Assembly: GCA_023488835.1 (NCBI GenBank)
Contig: JAMDCS010000099.1
Span: 1-16,791, forward strand
Direction: 5' to 3'
From: Candidatus Bathyarchaeota archaeon
GTDB taxonomy: Archaea; Thermoproteota; Bathyarchaeia; Bathyarchaeales; UBA233
Length of the DNA: 16,791 bases
Part shown: positions 7,123-14,229 of the stretch, one piece after another
Numbering within the stretch: the stretch's first letter is position 1
Layout: each line of letters starts with the position of its first letter
Made by a program: the position numbers and the translations under genes
The notes under the pieces: generated by a model
Told to the model about the DNA's origin: nothing
The model's input: only the letters and a program-made list of their open reading frames with translations
Database searches by the model: none

Positions 7123-8433
7123 TCAGTTCGCGATTATTGTTTGGTTTTGGAATTCGCCTTGGATGCGTTGGTGTGGGTAAACTTTTGTTGCGGTGAGTGA
7201 GCAGCCTTCTTCCAAGGTGACGTCGTCGGCTATGACGGAGACTGCGGTGATTTTGGTGGGTTTATGGCAATTCGAGTTCACAACCACGTGCCTACCGATG
7301 ATGCTGTCATACACTTCAGCGTTGTCACCGATTATAACGCGATCCATGACCGCCGAGTTAGCTACCACAGCGTTCCTGCCAATCCGCGTGAAATTGTCGA
7401 TGCATGAATTAACGATTCGTGCGCCATCCTCAATCTGGCAGTGCCGACCAATCAACACGGCGCCTTCAAGCGTGATTTTTTTCTGCTTGATTTTCTGAAT
7501 GATTTCTAAACGGCGTTTTTCGGAATCGTTACTTTCACCCTGCACCCAAATGGGTTCGCCTTCGTTTAGTTTTCCGCCGAAGTCGTTTAAGGTTGAGAAG
7601 CCGCCGTTAAGCAGATTCTTCATGGCTTCCAAGTAGCTTTTGGGTGTGCCGACGTCAAACCAGCTGCCCTTGAGCGTGTAACCGTACACTGGACGCCCCG
7701 TCTGGATAACGTAAGGAATAAAATCGTAGCCGAAGTCTAAACGGTTCTTTTCCTTTACGATTTGCTGGATGCCTTTTTCTTTGAAAATCTTTCTAACTTC
7801 AGGCGCCAAAACATACAAGCCCGTGTTCGCAAGGTTACTTGGGGCATCTTTCGGCATGGGTTTTTCGACGAAGCGTTGTATGCGACAGTTTTTGTCGATG
7901 TCCGCTATGCCTAAGCCCTCCACGTTGTCAACTTCCCGCAGCACGATGGTTAAGCAGGCGCCTTTTTCATTGTGGAAGTCGATTAGGTTTTTGACTTTTA
8001 TGTCAAAGATGTTGTCGCCTTGCACCGCAAAGACTGGGTTGTTGAGCTCGTAGTAATCTATGTTTATGCGGGCGGAGTCAGCGCTGCCTAAATCTGGTAC
8101 GTTCGGCTGATATTTTATGTGGATGCGCGGCTTAATGTTGTATCGGGCGGAGAATCCGTAGCCTGACTCAAAATAATCGTAGAGGTCTCGGTAGTTGGTG
8201 TAGCCTTTGACGCCGAAAACAAAGTTGCGTACGCCCTGACTTGCCAGCGAGAGGAGCGAAAACTCCACCAGCGGCCTGTTGAGTAAGCGCAGGCAGGCTT
8301 TGCTTGTCTCCGCTGTCAAAGGCAGAAGGCGTGTGGCTTTGCCGCCTACTGGAATGATTACCCTGATTTTTTCTGGAGCATAGTTGTCTCCGACAAGAGG
8401 CGCGTAATTGTCACCCAAGTGCTTCACCAACAA
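7123..8433 (-). CDS. Sugar-phosphate nucleotidyltransferase with left-handed beta-helix domain
   Basis: This enzyme likely makes a nucleotide sugar from a sugar-1-phosphate and an NTP for glycan or cell-surface synthesis. The catalytic domain (about 23-275) shows the nucleotide loop GGKATRLLPLT (30-40, with Ala where the usual G-x-G-T-R has Gly), the metal aspartate in VQGDN (137-141), FVEKP (188-192), NTGLYV (203-208) and WFDVGTPKSYLEA (258-270). Hexapeptide-like repeats follow from about 322 to 425 (VLIGRHCQIEDGARI, VIIGDNAEVYDSIIG). This architecture occurs in mannose-1-phosphate guanylyltransferase-like and glucose-1-phosphate thymidylyltransferase-like proteins; the exact sugar cannot be told. 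The start is probably TTG at 8433 (TTG 8430 or GTG 8427 also possible), close to a TATA box. A six-residue peptide is repeated near the N-terminus. Confidence 0.88.
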   Translation of the reverse strand: MLVKHLGDNYAPLVGDNYAPEKIRVIIPVGGKATRLLPLTAETSKACLRLLNRPLVEFSLLSLASQGVRNFVFGVKGYTNYRDLYDYFESGYGFSARYNIKPRIHIKYQPNVPDLGSADSARINIDYYELNNPVFAVQGDNIFDIKVKNLIDFHNEKGACLTIVLREVDNVEGLGIADIDKNCRIQRFVEKPMPKDAPSNLANTGLYVLAPEVRKIFKEKGIQQIVKEKNRLDFGYDFIPYVIQTGRPVYGYTLKGSWFDVGTPKSYLEAMKNLLNGGFSTLNDFGGKLNEGEPIWVQGESNDSEKRRLEIIQKIKQKKITLEGAVLIGRHCQIEDGARIVNSCIDNFTRIGRNAVVANSAVMDRVIIGDNAEVYDSIIGRHVVVNSNCHKPTKITAVSVIADDVTLEEGCSLTATKVYPHQRIQGEFQNQTIIAN

Positions 8434-8460
8434 TTTGTATAAGGATATGGCGCTATCAAT

Positions 8461-8472
8461 CTTTTTAAAGTA
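8461..8472 (-). promoter_or_regulatory. TATA box of the nucleotidyltransferase gene
   Basis: On the minus strand this reads TACTTTAAAAAG, an archaeal TATA element. Its centre is about 33 bases before the TTG at 8433, so the message would have only a few untranslated bases. That fits the lack of a Shine-Dalgarno and supports this start region. Confidence 0.5.
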
Positions 8473-8497
8473 TCTTTGTCTACTATTAATCGTCTGG

Positions 8498-8920
8498 TTA
8501 CTTTTTCAGGGTCGGCAGCCTTATGAGGTGTACGCTTACACCCAACGCTATTAGCAGCAGGGCAACTTGAGCTATGAGAATCTTGTCTAAAACAAAAAAC
8601 GCTGAAAAAATTATTGTAATCCACAAGAAAGCCATTGCTACGATTTTTGTTTTCAATGGGATTCCTCTGCCTTCCTGGTAGTTTCTTATGTATTCTCCAA
8701 ACCACCTGTTACCCAACAGCCACTTATGCATACGTTCTGAACTCCTAAGGTAGCAGGCGGCGGAAAGCAGAAGAAAAGGCGTTGTAGGCAAAATAGGCAA
8801 GACTATTCCGATTGCGCCAAATGCAAGTGAAATCGTGCCTGCCACAAGCAACAATGCCCTTATTACTCTTTGTTTTTTGCTCTTTTTTGAAGCGGGAACC
8901 TGTTGAAACGTATTTTTCAT
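8498..8920 (-). CDS. DUF454 (YbaN-like) small membrane protein
   Basis: This 140-residue membrane protein belongs to DUF454, whose function is not known. After a basic N-terminus (10-21), hydrophobic segments lie at about 22-56, 92-111 and 112-131. The family signature is clear: GIGIVLP-like AIGIVLPILPTTPFLLLSA (36-54), then CYLRSSERMHKWL (56-68), and NRWFGEYIRNYQEGRGIPL (71-89). The ATG at 8920 has only a weak ribosome binding site but lies about 35 bases from a TATA box. It is divergent from the prenyltransferase gene. The nucleotidyltransferase downstream has its own promoter in the 64-base gap. Confidence 0.88.
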   Translation of the reverse strand: MKNTFQQVPASKKSKKQRVIRALLLVAGTISLAFGAIGIVLPILPTTPFLLLSAACYLRSSERMHKWLLGNRWFGEYIRNYQEGRGIPLKTKIVAMAFLWITIIFSAFFVLDKILIAQVALLLIALGVSVHLIRLPTLKK

Positions 8921-8950
8921 TGCTGCTCATATGTTTTAACACTCATCTTT

Positions 8951-8996
8951 GATAAAAATCATGCGTTAAACCGATGAATAGATGGAATTTTTATAA
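8951..8996. promoter_or_regulatory. Divergent promoters of the DUF454 and UbiA-family genes
   Basis: The minus strand has GATTTTTATC (8951-8960), about 35 bases before the DUF454 ATG. The plus strand has TTTTTATAAC ending near 8996, about 46 bases before the prenyltransferase ATG at 9038. Both fit archaeal TATA positions and do not overlap each other. Confidence 0.5.
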
Positions 8997-9037
8997 CTAA
9001 CCTCAACCAACTAAAGTATCTAAACGGTTAGAGCAGC

Positions 9038-9889
9038 ATGAACAAATTTGGTGGCTTCATAAGGTTAATGCGACCAGTCAACTGCATAATGATGGGTTTC
9101 GCCGTGCTTGTAGGTGCGGTTCTTGCAGCTCCCCAACTTGGCAGCCTTAACTGGCTCACTATCCTGTTCGGTTTCCTAACTGGGTTTACGTTTTGCGCCG
9201 CCGCCATGGTCATCAACGACTTCTACGACCGCAAAATCGACGCCATAAATGAACCCCACCGTCCAATCCCAAGCGGCACAGTAAAACCTACTGAAGCCTT
9301 GGCTTTTGTCGGTGTGCTCTCTGCGGTGGGTTTTGTTTTCGCTGGTTTGGTTAGTGCTCTGTGTTTTGTTGTGGCAGCCGCGTCTCTGGCTATAACTGCA
9401 ACATACATTACTGTCGGCAAGCGAAGCGGGTTGCCTGGAAACTTTTTAGTCAGCGCCTGCGTAGCCATCCCATTCATCTACGGCAGCATAACCGCAGTGG
9501 GATTTGTTGGGTTGAATGTGGTGTTGTTTGCATCCATGGCATTTCTATCGAATACTGGCAGGGAAATAACAAAAGGCATCGTAGACGTTAAAGGCGACAG
9601 TGCCGAAGGCGTGAAGACACTGGCGGTGAGGTTTGGAGAAAAAACTGCAGCGATTGCAGCAGTAGCGTTTTTCGTTTTTGCCGTTGTTTTGACCCCTGTT
9701 ACTTGGGTTTTGGGGCTTGTGGGATTCTGGTTTGTTCCCTTTGTTTTAGTTACCGATGTGGGGCTGATCGTGTGCTCTGTGCTTTTGCTGCGGGACCATT
9801 CACGGGAAAAGGCAAGGCACATCAAAAAAGTGGTGTTATATCTGTTCTTAGTTGGGCTGCTCGCGTATATCTTCGGGGTTATTAAATAA
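9038..9889 (+). CDS. UbiA-family prenyltransferase, probable digeranylgeranylglyceryl phosphate synthase
   Basis: This membrane enzyme probably adds the second geranylgeranyl chain to geranylgeranylglyceryl phosphate in archaeal ether-lipid synthesis. The 283 residues fit that family. The first aspartate motif is NDFYDRKIDAINEPHRPIPSG-like, starting N60-D61 with D64 and D68 (60-79). The second is D183-V-K-G-D187 followed by EGVKTLAVRFG (190-200). Hydrophobic segments run from about 14-30, 38-57, 87-125, 136-170, 202-235 and 240-280, consistent with eight or nine helices. It starts with ATG behind a TATA promoter. It converges on the next gene with only 10 bases between the stops. Other UbiA substrates (quinone or heme side chains) are possible, but the archaeal setting and motifs favour the lipid role. 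Confidence 0.88.
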   Translation: MNKFGGFIRLMRPVNCIMMGFAVLVGAVLAAPQLGSLNWLTILFGFLTGFTFCAAAMVINDFYDRKIDAINEPHRPIPSGTVKPTEALAFVGVLSAVGFVFAGLVSALCFVVAAASLAITATYITVGKRSGLPGNFLVSACVAIPFIYGSITAVGFVGLNVVLFASMAFLSNTGREITKGIVDVKGDSAEGVKTLAVRFGEKTAAIAAVAFFVFAVVLTPVTWVLGLVGFWFVPFVLVTDVGLIVCSVLLLRDHSREKARHIKKVVLYLFLVGLLAYIFGVIK

Positions 9890-9899
9890 ACAACGGCAC

Positions 9900-10583
9900 T
9901 TAAGCACGCATGGGTGTACCGCATTTCTTGCAAAATGACGCTTGCACTTTATTCTTAGCACCGCAAGAACGGCAAGTTAACTCTGCAGGATTGTCAGTTT
10001 CATCTTTTATTTTCATACCACAACTTTCACAGAATACAGCATCAGCATCATTTTTTGAACCACAGTATTTACAGGAGAAAATAGTCGATTCTCCTTGCAG
10101 AGACTTCAACGCCAAATTGCCGAAAATTGAGGTTTTACTCTTCAGCATTTCGATAGTTGGCAATAAATCAGTAAGTTGCTTAAACTGTTCTTCGTTTGGC
10201 GAAAATTTTGAAACACATTCTTCGCTTAAAATAACAAATTTCGGTTTTTTCCCTGAAATTAACTTTACCTCTTCTATTTCTTCGTAAGTATAGAAGCAGC
10301 TTTTTTTGCTTAGTTTTAGTTTTTCGTCAAGAGGTAAACTGATGATTTTTTCTTCCATCGTTTGCCTGTTTTTTCTTTGCTCATCTGCATTTATCAATGC
10401 TTCTGGTGCAACCCCAAAAAGGTAAGAACGGTGCTCTAAAGCTCCAGAGTCGAAACGGCTGCTGTGTCCCATACAAACAATTGCGATACGCTTGTCAGTA
10501 AAATAGACATCATATTGTGTGGGTATATCGAGCGGTAACAGAATATCCTTAATGACCCCAAGTTGGCGTTCAGAATCTGGCAT
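9900..10583 (-). CDS. Protein with a possible PH-like N-terminal domain and two C-terminal zinc ribbons
   Basis: This 227-residue soluble protein is of unknown function. Two zinc ribbons at the C-terminus are clear: C171, C174, C185, C188 and C204, C207, C218, C221, each in a C-x-x-C-G frame. The first 145 residues contain YDVYFTDKRIAIV (24-36), IISLPLDEKLKL (80-91), YTYEEIEEVKL (98-108) and PKFVILSEECVSKF (114-127). That order resembles small bacterial/archaeal PH-like domains, but it is inference. The start could be TTG at 10598, adding five residues. I prefer ATG at 10583 because GGGG lies nine bases upstream. A TATA-like CATAAACC lies near 10623-10632. It is divergent from the ESCRT-III gene across the inverted-repeat region. 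Confidence 0.75.
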   Translation of the reverse strand: MPDSERQLGVIKDILLPLDIPTQYDVYFTDKRIAIVCMGHSSRFDSGALEHRSYLFGVAPEALINADEQRKNRQTMEEKIISLPLDEKLKLSKKSCFYTYEEIEEVKLISGKKPKFVILSEECVSKFSPNEEQFKQLTDLLPTIEMLKSKTSIFGNLALKSLQGESTIFSCKYCGSKNDADAVFCESCGMKIKDETDNPAELTCRSCGAKNKVQASFCKKCGTPMRA

Positions 10584-10622
10584 GGCTGTAAGCCCCAATA
10601 CAGATAGTGCCTGCTTGGTTCT

Positions 10623-10719
10623 TAAGGTTTATGAGGTTGGGACGGGCTGGTGTTTTGGTTGTAACCTGTCTTCTGCTGCTTGTGGCAGCCTGCACAACCA
10701 GAAAGCAACCTAAACCTTA
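10623..10719. repeat. Long nested inverted repeat, possible structured RNA
   Basis: Four arms nest in order. TAAGGTTT (10623-10630) pairs with AAACCTTA (10712-10719). AGGTTG (10634-10639) pairs with CAACCT (10706-10711). TTTTGGTTGT (10653-10662) pairs with ACAACCAGAA (10694-10703) with one G-U pair. GCTGC (10675-10679) pairs with GCAGC (10685-10689) around a TTGTG loop. The outer two arms form 14 pairs broken only by a three-base bulge. No ORF explains it. It could be an RNA on either strand, a 5' leader of the zinc-ribbon gene, or a mobile-element remnant; I recognise no known RNA family. Confidence 0.65.
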
Positions 10720-10736
10720 CCCAGACAACAAAACAC

Positions 10737-10786
10737 AAAAAGCAAGGCAACCTGTTGGTTGTTGTTGTGGCATAGGGGCTTTTTTT
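10737..10786 (+). terminator. A-stem-T element with inner CAACC/GGTTG hairpin, possible terminator
   Basis: AAAAAGC (10737-10743) pairs with GCTTTTT (10778-10784), and the right arm runs into seven Ts (10780-10786). Inside lies CAACC-TGTT-GGTTG (10748-10761). The A-run on one side and T-run on the other would allow termination in either direction. It follows the nested inverted repeat by 17 bases and may close the same transcript. Confidence 0.35.
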
Positions 10787-10824
10787 GCACAACTACTGAT
10801 AAAAAATTTCAGTTTAGTTTTGAC

Positions 10825-10885
10825 GTATATATCTGCATGTTAGCAAGGATTAAGTACCTATGGCGCTGAATCAGTGTTCAAGAGG
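10825..10885 (+). promoter_or_regulatory. TATA box and ribosome binding site of the ESCRT-III gene
   Basis: GTATATAT (10825-10832) is a good TATA box and is nearly symmetric, so it could also serve the minus strand. It predicts a start near 10855. GAGG at 10882-10885 lies eight bases before the ATG at 10894 and decides the start codon. Confidence 0.5.
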
Positions 10886-10893
10886 ATATTTAC

Positions 10894-11544
10894 ATGTCTG
10901 AACGTTTCGCTAAAAAATGGGAACAAAAAAGAGACGAAGGCGACTCATTTGGTAAAGCAATACGTGAAACAATCCAGCCACCCACGCCACTAAAGACACA
11001 ATTAGAATTCGCCTGCAGAAAACTAGACCTGCAAATCAGCAAACTAGACCAAGCAAACGAGCGCTTCACACAAAAAGACAAAGCCCTATTCTCAAAACTA
11101 GTCAATTCATACACACAGCACGACACGGCACACGCAAACATATACGCAACTGAACTAGCTGAAATCCGCAAAATGTCAAAACTAATCATGAATGCACGGC
11201 TTGCACTAGACCAAGTAGCACTAAGAATACGCACAGTATCTGAACTAGGCGACGTCGTTGCGGCATTAGGGCCATGCGTTGGCGTTCTACGCAGTGTCAG
11301 CACTGGGTTAGGCGGTGTTTTGCCAGAAGCAGAAGGCGAATTAGGCGACATCGGCAACATGCTCAGCGGCTTAATGTTTGAAGCAGGATCAACCAGTGGA
11401 ATGTCACTAAACTTTGACTCCGTAAACGAAGATGCCTCAAAAATCCTATCTGAAGCAGCAACCGTAGCAGAACAAAGAGTCAGCGCAACCTTCCCCGACC
11501 TGCCACCTGGCATGCCTGGCGCAGCAAACAAAACAAGAACCTAA
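10894..11544 (+). CDS. cdvB: ESCRT-III / CdvB-type (Snf7-fold) protein
   Basis: This 216-residue coiled, helical protein belongs to the archaeal ESCRT-III family, which forms membrane-bending filaments in cell division and vesicle release. The family's core is easy to see: LKTQLEFACRKLDLQISKL (33-51), RFTQKDKALFSKLVNSY (57-73), the conserved HDTAHANIYATELAEIRKM (76-94), ALDQVALRIRTVSELGDVV (104-122) and LPEAEGELGDI (143-153). A helix ASKILSEAATVAEQRV follows (181-196). The tail FPDLPPGMPG (200-209) is proline-rich and might act like a MIM2-type motif for a Vps4/CdvC ATPase; that is inference. It lacks the C-terminal winged helix of full-length CdvB, so it is a CdvB1/B2-like paralogue. CdvA and CdvC are not in this window. 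Confidence 0.92.
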   Translation: MSERFAKKWEQKRDEGDSFGKAIRETIQPPTPLKTQLEFACRKLDLQISKLDQANERFTQKDKALFSKLVNSYTQHDTAHANIYATELAEIRKMSKLIMNARLALDQVALRIRTVSELGDVVAALGPCVGVLRSVSTGLGGVLPEAEGELGDIGNMLSGLMFEAGSTSGMSLNFDSVNEDASKILSEAATVAEQRVSATFPDLPPGMPGAANKTRT

Positions 11545-11552
11545 AACAAAAT

Positions 11553-11583
11553 AGCTTCTTCTCTTTAACCCTCTTCTTTTCTT
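11553..11583 (+). terminator. Pyrimidine-rich terminator of the ESCRT-III gene
   Basis: Just after the stop is a run made almost only of T and C, with several T-runs of four or five. This is a typical archaeal termination tract, and it lies directly before the stop of the convergent surface-protein gene. Confidence 0.5.
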
Positions 11584-11584
11584 T

Positions 11585-14056
11585 TTATCTTTTTAACTTG
11601 CTATGGAATATGCGATAGAGCACCTTTTTGCACATCAAAGTCGTTTTTGAGTAGGCTTTTGGCGGTTTCATGATTGTTAAGGCAAAAGCAGTTAAAACCG
11701 TGGCTGAGCCTAAACTTAGCATAATCCATTGAAGCATGTCCAGGTTCAATTGTGAGACGTCAACTAAGGACACATATAGGCTTTGGGGCTGGCTGGAACC
11801 GCCATAGTCAGGGTAGATTTTCGTTCCATTTTGGTCGCCGCTATCTGACTGGACAGAGTAGTACATGGTTCCTTGGAAAAAGTTGCTCGCTGAAAGTGAA
11901 CCATAGTAGGCGTGGTGGATGGGGAAAGTTTTGTAAACCGACCAGCTTACACCGTTGTTGGTGCTTACCCAGATTCCAGCCACCCACTGCGCAGGGTGTT
12001 CGCCGCCTACAAAACTAGCATAAATGTACCCGTTGAGGTCATTTGTTCGGATCCAGTAACCGTAAGATTGCTGTCCAGTGTCAAGTACTATGTTGAAGTT
12101 TTTATCGTCTGTTGTGCGGTATATTTGGCCGTTATCATAATCTGTTGCAAATAGTCTTGCTACTGGAATAAGCGTCCCATTTGGGGCCACAGCATCAACA
12201 ACTTTGAGTGCAAGCATCTGAGGCAAAGTGAATATTTTGGTCCAACTGCTGTTGCCTACGCCGTCGTCAGTAGCGCGAATTACATAGCAAACGTTCCAAG
12301 GTGAGACTCTTGTGTCGCCCACTGTAGCGTAAATGTAGTTGTTGCTTTTGTCAACTGCTAAACCATGCACATGTCTAGCTGATGAATCATAGTAAACGGT
12401 TGTCCAAGAGGCGCCGCCGTTGGTGCTTTTGCTAATGGATGCGTTGCCCACAGTGCCTGTTGTGTAGATGCTGGCGAAGAGGTTTCCGTTAGAGTCTTCA
12501 TCCACGGACGAGATGGTGCAACCGGCGGATGCAACCAAGACTCTTGACCATGTTTGCCCGCCGTTTGTGCTTCGCCATAATCCCAAGTTACTGCTTATCG
12601 CGCCTGTGTCAGGAGCAACAAAGACATAGTTTAAACTGTTGACATAGACAGAATTTATTCCCACACTCGTTGTAGTGTTAAAGGTTATTAGGGGTTGCCA
12701 AGTTATGCCTTGGTCGAGACTTTTATACAATACTTGGTTTACACCTGCATATAATGTGCCGTCGGGGGCAATCCAGCTTCCCTGTATAGGTTTGGTGATG
12801 TTTGCTTCTTTGTAGGTTGGTGTTGATGTTGGCGTTGGAGTCGGGGTAGGCATTGGTGTTGCTGTGGGTATCGGTGTAGGTGTAGGGATTGGACTTGGGC
12901 TTGGGGTTGGGTTGGTCTTAAAGTAAGCTTGCAGCAAATAGTTTTGGTCCATCGTTAACCATTCTGGATTTAACAGGCTTAGTCCATAATCATAACCTTG
13001 CGGGCTAAATAATTCCCAATGGTCAAAGCTTGAACCTGCATTGGGAGTTGCAGTCAAAGTGACGATAGTGCTGAGTGTATAGTTATTCGTACCTGCAGGC
13101 GGACTAGTGATTCCGCTGCCGTAAACTGAAACTGTTAAAGTTCTAATGTTCGGTGGGGGAGTTGGTGTGGCAGTTGGTTTTGGAGTGGGGCTTGGGGTCG
13201 GCGTGGGTGAAGTGGTAGGTGTAGGCGTTGCCGTTGGAGTGGGCGTTGGGGTAGCTGTTGGTGTTGGAGTTGGCGTTGGTGCTGGGGGTAGGTCTGGTCC
13301 AATATACCCTTGGGCCAAAGCTACGGAATCAAAAAAGGCACTCAACGTATTGTTGCCTAACTCGTCATCGACTCCTAAGGAAAAGTATCTCACTGAACTT
13401 CCAGGCGCTGTATTAGCCAAAGCTGTTTTAGTTACCAACTCGGCGCCGTTAACGTAGAGGCGTGTTTCCCCTGTGCCGCTGCCAAGCACCAACTTTACTT
13501 CTACACAGTACCAAGTGTTTAAGCTAATTGGCCCAGCAAAGACGCTTTGCCAGCCGCTGTTGTAGTAGTTTAAGCGCCATTGAACTGTGCCGTTAGGGTT
13601 CACTATGTCAACTCGTGTTCCGACGGCGCTAGGAAGCCAACCGTTGCTGGAGAACCCAAAAATCTCAAGAACACTTCCCGATTTGGGTGTTGCACTTAGC
13701 TGTATGTAGACTCTGGCATCAATGGACGTGTAGCTGGTGCCTAAGTCTTTGTATTCGCATACGCCACTTTCACGCGCACCATCCGCTACCGCAATTCTCA
13801 TAGCATAGGTCCCGTTGAACGTGGTTGCGGTTTGTACGCTTGGAGTGAGGCCTAAATTATATGATTTGGCTCCTGTCCACGCGTTAAAGTTTCCGCTCTC
13901 AAAACCATCGCTAAAAATGTACGTGGTCTGGGCTCCGACGTAAGTTTGGATGTTAAGGGGGCGGATTGATAAAAGAAGGATAGCGACGCTTAGGATTAAT
14001 AAAATTTTTTTCTTCTGGAGTATACATAGACGAGAACCAAAAAATCGATAATACAA
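11585..14056 (-). CDS. Secreted, membrane-anchored surface protein: LamG-like, InlB-like repeat and Asp-box propeller
   Basis: This 823-residue extracellular protein probably binds or contacts surface polymers; its ligand is unknown. In order it has a basic, then hydrophobic signal segment (15-36) and a LamG/concanavalin-like domain from FSDGFESGNFNAW to about 250. Next come a Pro-Thr linker (254-302), a small InlB-like repeat (306-380, TLTATPNAGSSFDHWE), a second Pro-Thr linker (382-414) and a propeller (about 418-760). The propeller has four Asp-box motifs: SLDQGITW 446-453, STNGGQTW 496-503, STNGGASW 544-551 and STNNGVSW 698-705. It ends in a membrane helix (773-795) and a basic tail. The start is TTG at 14056, with GAGGG nine bases upstream. 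It is divergent from the membrane-tethered regulator. No catalytic residues are recognised. Confidence 0.85.
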   Translation of the reverse strand: MYYRFFGSRLCILQKKKILLILSVAILLLSIRPLNIQTYVGAQTTYIFSDGFESGNFNAWTGAKSYNLGLTPSVQTATTFNGTYAMRIAVADGARESGVCEYKDLGTSYTSIDARVYIQLSATPKSGSVLEIFGFSSNGWLPSAVGTRVDIVNPNGTVQWRLNYYNSGWQSVFAGPISLNTWYCVEVKLVLGSGTGETRLYVNGAELVTKTALANTAPGSSVRYFSLGVDDELGNNTLSAFFDSVALAQGYIGPDLPPAPTPTPTPTATPTPTPTATPTPTTSPTPTPSPTPKPTATPTPPPNIRTLTVSVYGSGITSPPAGTNNYTLSTIVTLTATPNAGSSFDHWELFSPQGYDYGLSLLNPEWLTMDQNYLLQAYFKTNPTPSPSPIPTPTPIPTATPMPTPTPTPTSTPTYKEANITKPIQGSWIAPDGTLYAGVNQVLYKSLDQGITWQPLITFNTTTSVGINSVYVNSLNYVFVAPDTGAISSNLGLWRSTNGGQTWSRVLVASAGCTISSVDEDSNGNLFASIYTTGTVGNASISKSTNGGASWTTVYYDSSARHVHGLAVDKSNNYIYATVGDTRVSPWNVCYVIRATDDGVGNSSWTKIFTLPQMLALKVVDAVAPNGTLIPVARLFATDYDNGQIYRTTDDKNFNIVLDTGQQSYGYWIRTNDLNGYIYASFVGGEHPAQWVAGIWVSTNNGVSWSVYKTFPIHHAYYGSLSASNFFQGTMYYSVQSDSGDQNGTKIYPDYGGSSQPQSLYVSLVDVSQLNLDMLQWIMLSLGSATVLTAFALTIMKPPKAYSKTTLMCKKVLYRIFHSKLKR
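12815..12913 (-). repeat. Second Pro-Thr linker repeat tract
   Basis: This GTTGG/GTGTAGG-like low-complexity DNA encodes residues 382-414 of the surface protein, mostly Pro-Thr-Pro and Pro-Ser-Pro units. It separates the InlB-like repeat from the propeller. Short tandem units make the tract prone to length change. Confidence 0.7.
13151..13297 (-). repeat. First Pro-Thr linker repeat tract
   Basis: This stretch encodes residues 254-302 as repeated Pro-Thr units with Ala and Ser changes (TPTPTATPTPT). The plus-strand DNA is a G/T-rich six-base-like repeat, which also opens a spurious Gly-Val-rich frame on that strand. It is a likely glycosylated spacer. Confidence 0.75.
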
Positions 14057-14065
14057 AAAGATTAG

Positions 14066-14102
14066 CCCTCACAAAAACATTCGATTAACTATATGGATAA
14101 AA
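14066..14102 (-). promoter_or_regulatory. Promoter and ribosome binding site of the surface-protein gene
   Basis: The minus strand has TTTTATCC (14095-14102) as a TATA-like box, predicting a start near 14072. GAGGG (14066-14070) lies nine bases before the TTG at 14056. This spacing supports the TTG as the true start. Confidence 0.5.
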
Positions 14103-14229
14103 CACATATTCTTAATAGGTCTTATGGCAACCAAGCCTTTTATAAAAGAATTAAGCGTAAAGTCGAAACTGCTGCCGTATTGCCTTAAGGTAGGTTCAAA
14201 TTTTATTTACTCTTCTAGGACCTTAACCG

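Noticed and set aside
9478..9933. 151-codon minus-strand frame opposite the prenyltransferase
   Set aside because: The opposite strand encodes both UbiA aspartate motifs; this frame is Thr/Ser/Asn-rich with no recognisable features.
10890..11531. 213-codon open frame antisense to the ESCRT-III gene
   Set aside because: It lies wholly opposite a gene with a clear family match, has a Ser/Ala-rich composition without domain features, and arises from the codon pattern of the sense gene.
12815..13297. Short-unit tandem repeats that might suggest a CRISPR or minisatellite array
   Set aside because: The repeats are in frame, encode Pro-Thr linkers, and have no unique spacers.
13146..13457. 103-codon Gly-Val-rich frame on the plus strand
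   Set aside because: It is the reverse reading of the Pro-Thr linker DNA. Its repeats come from the real minus-strand gene.
14190..14202. AGGTTCAAATTTT resembling a tRNA T-arm
   Set aside because: No matching acceptor, D or anticodon stems can be formed around it.
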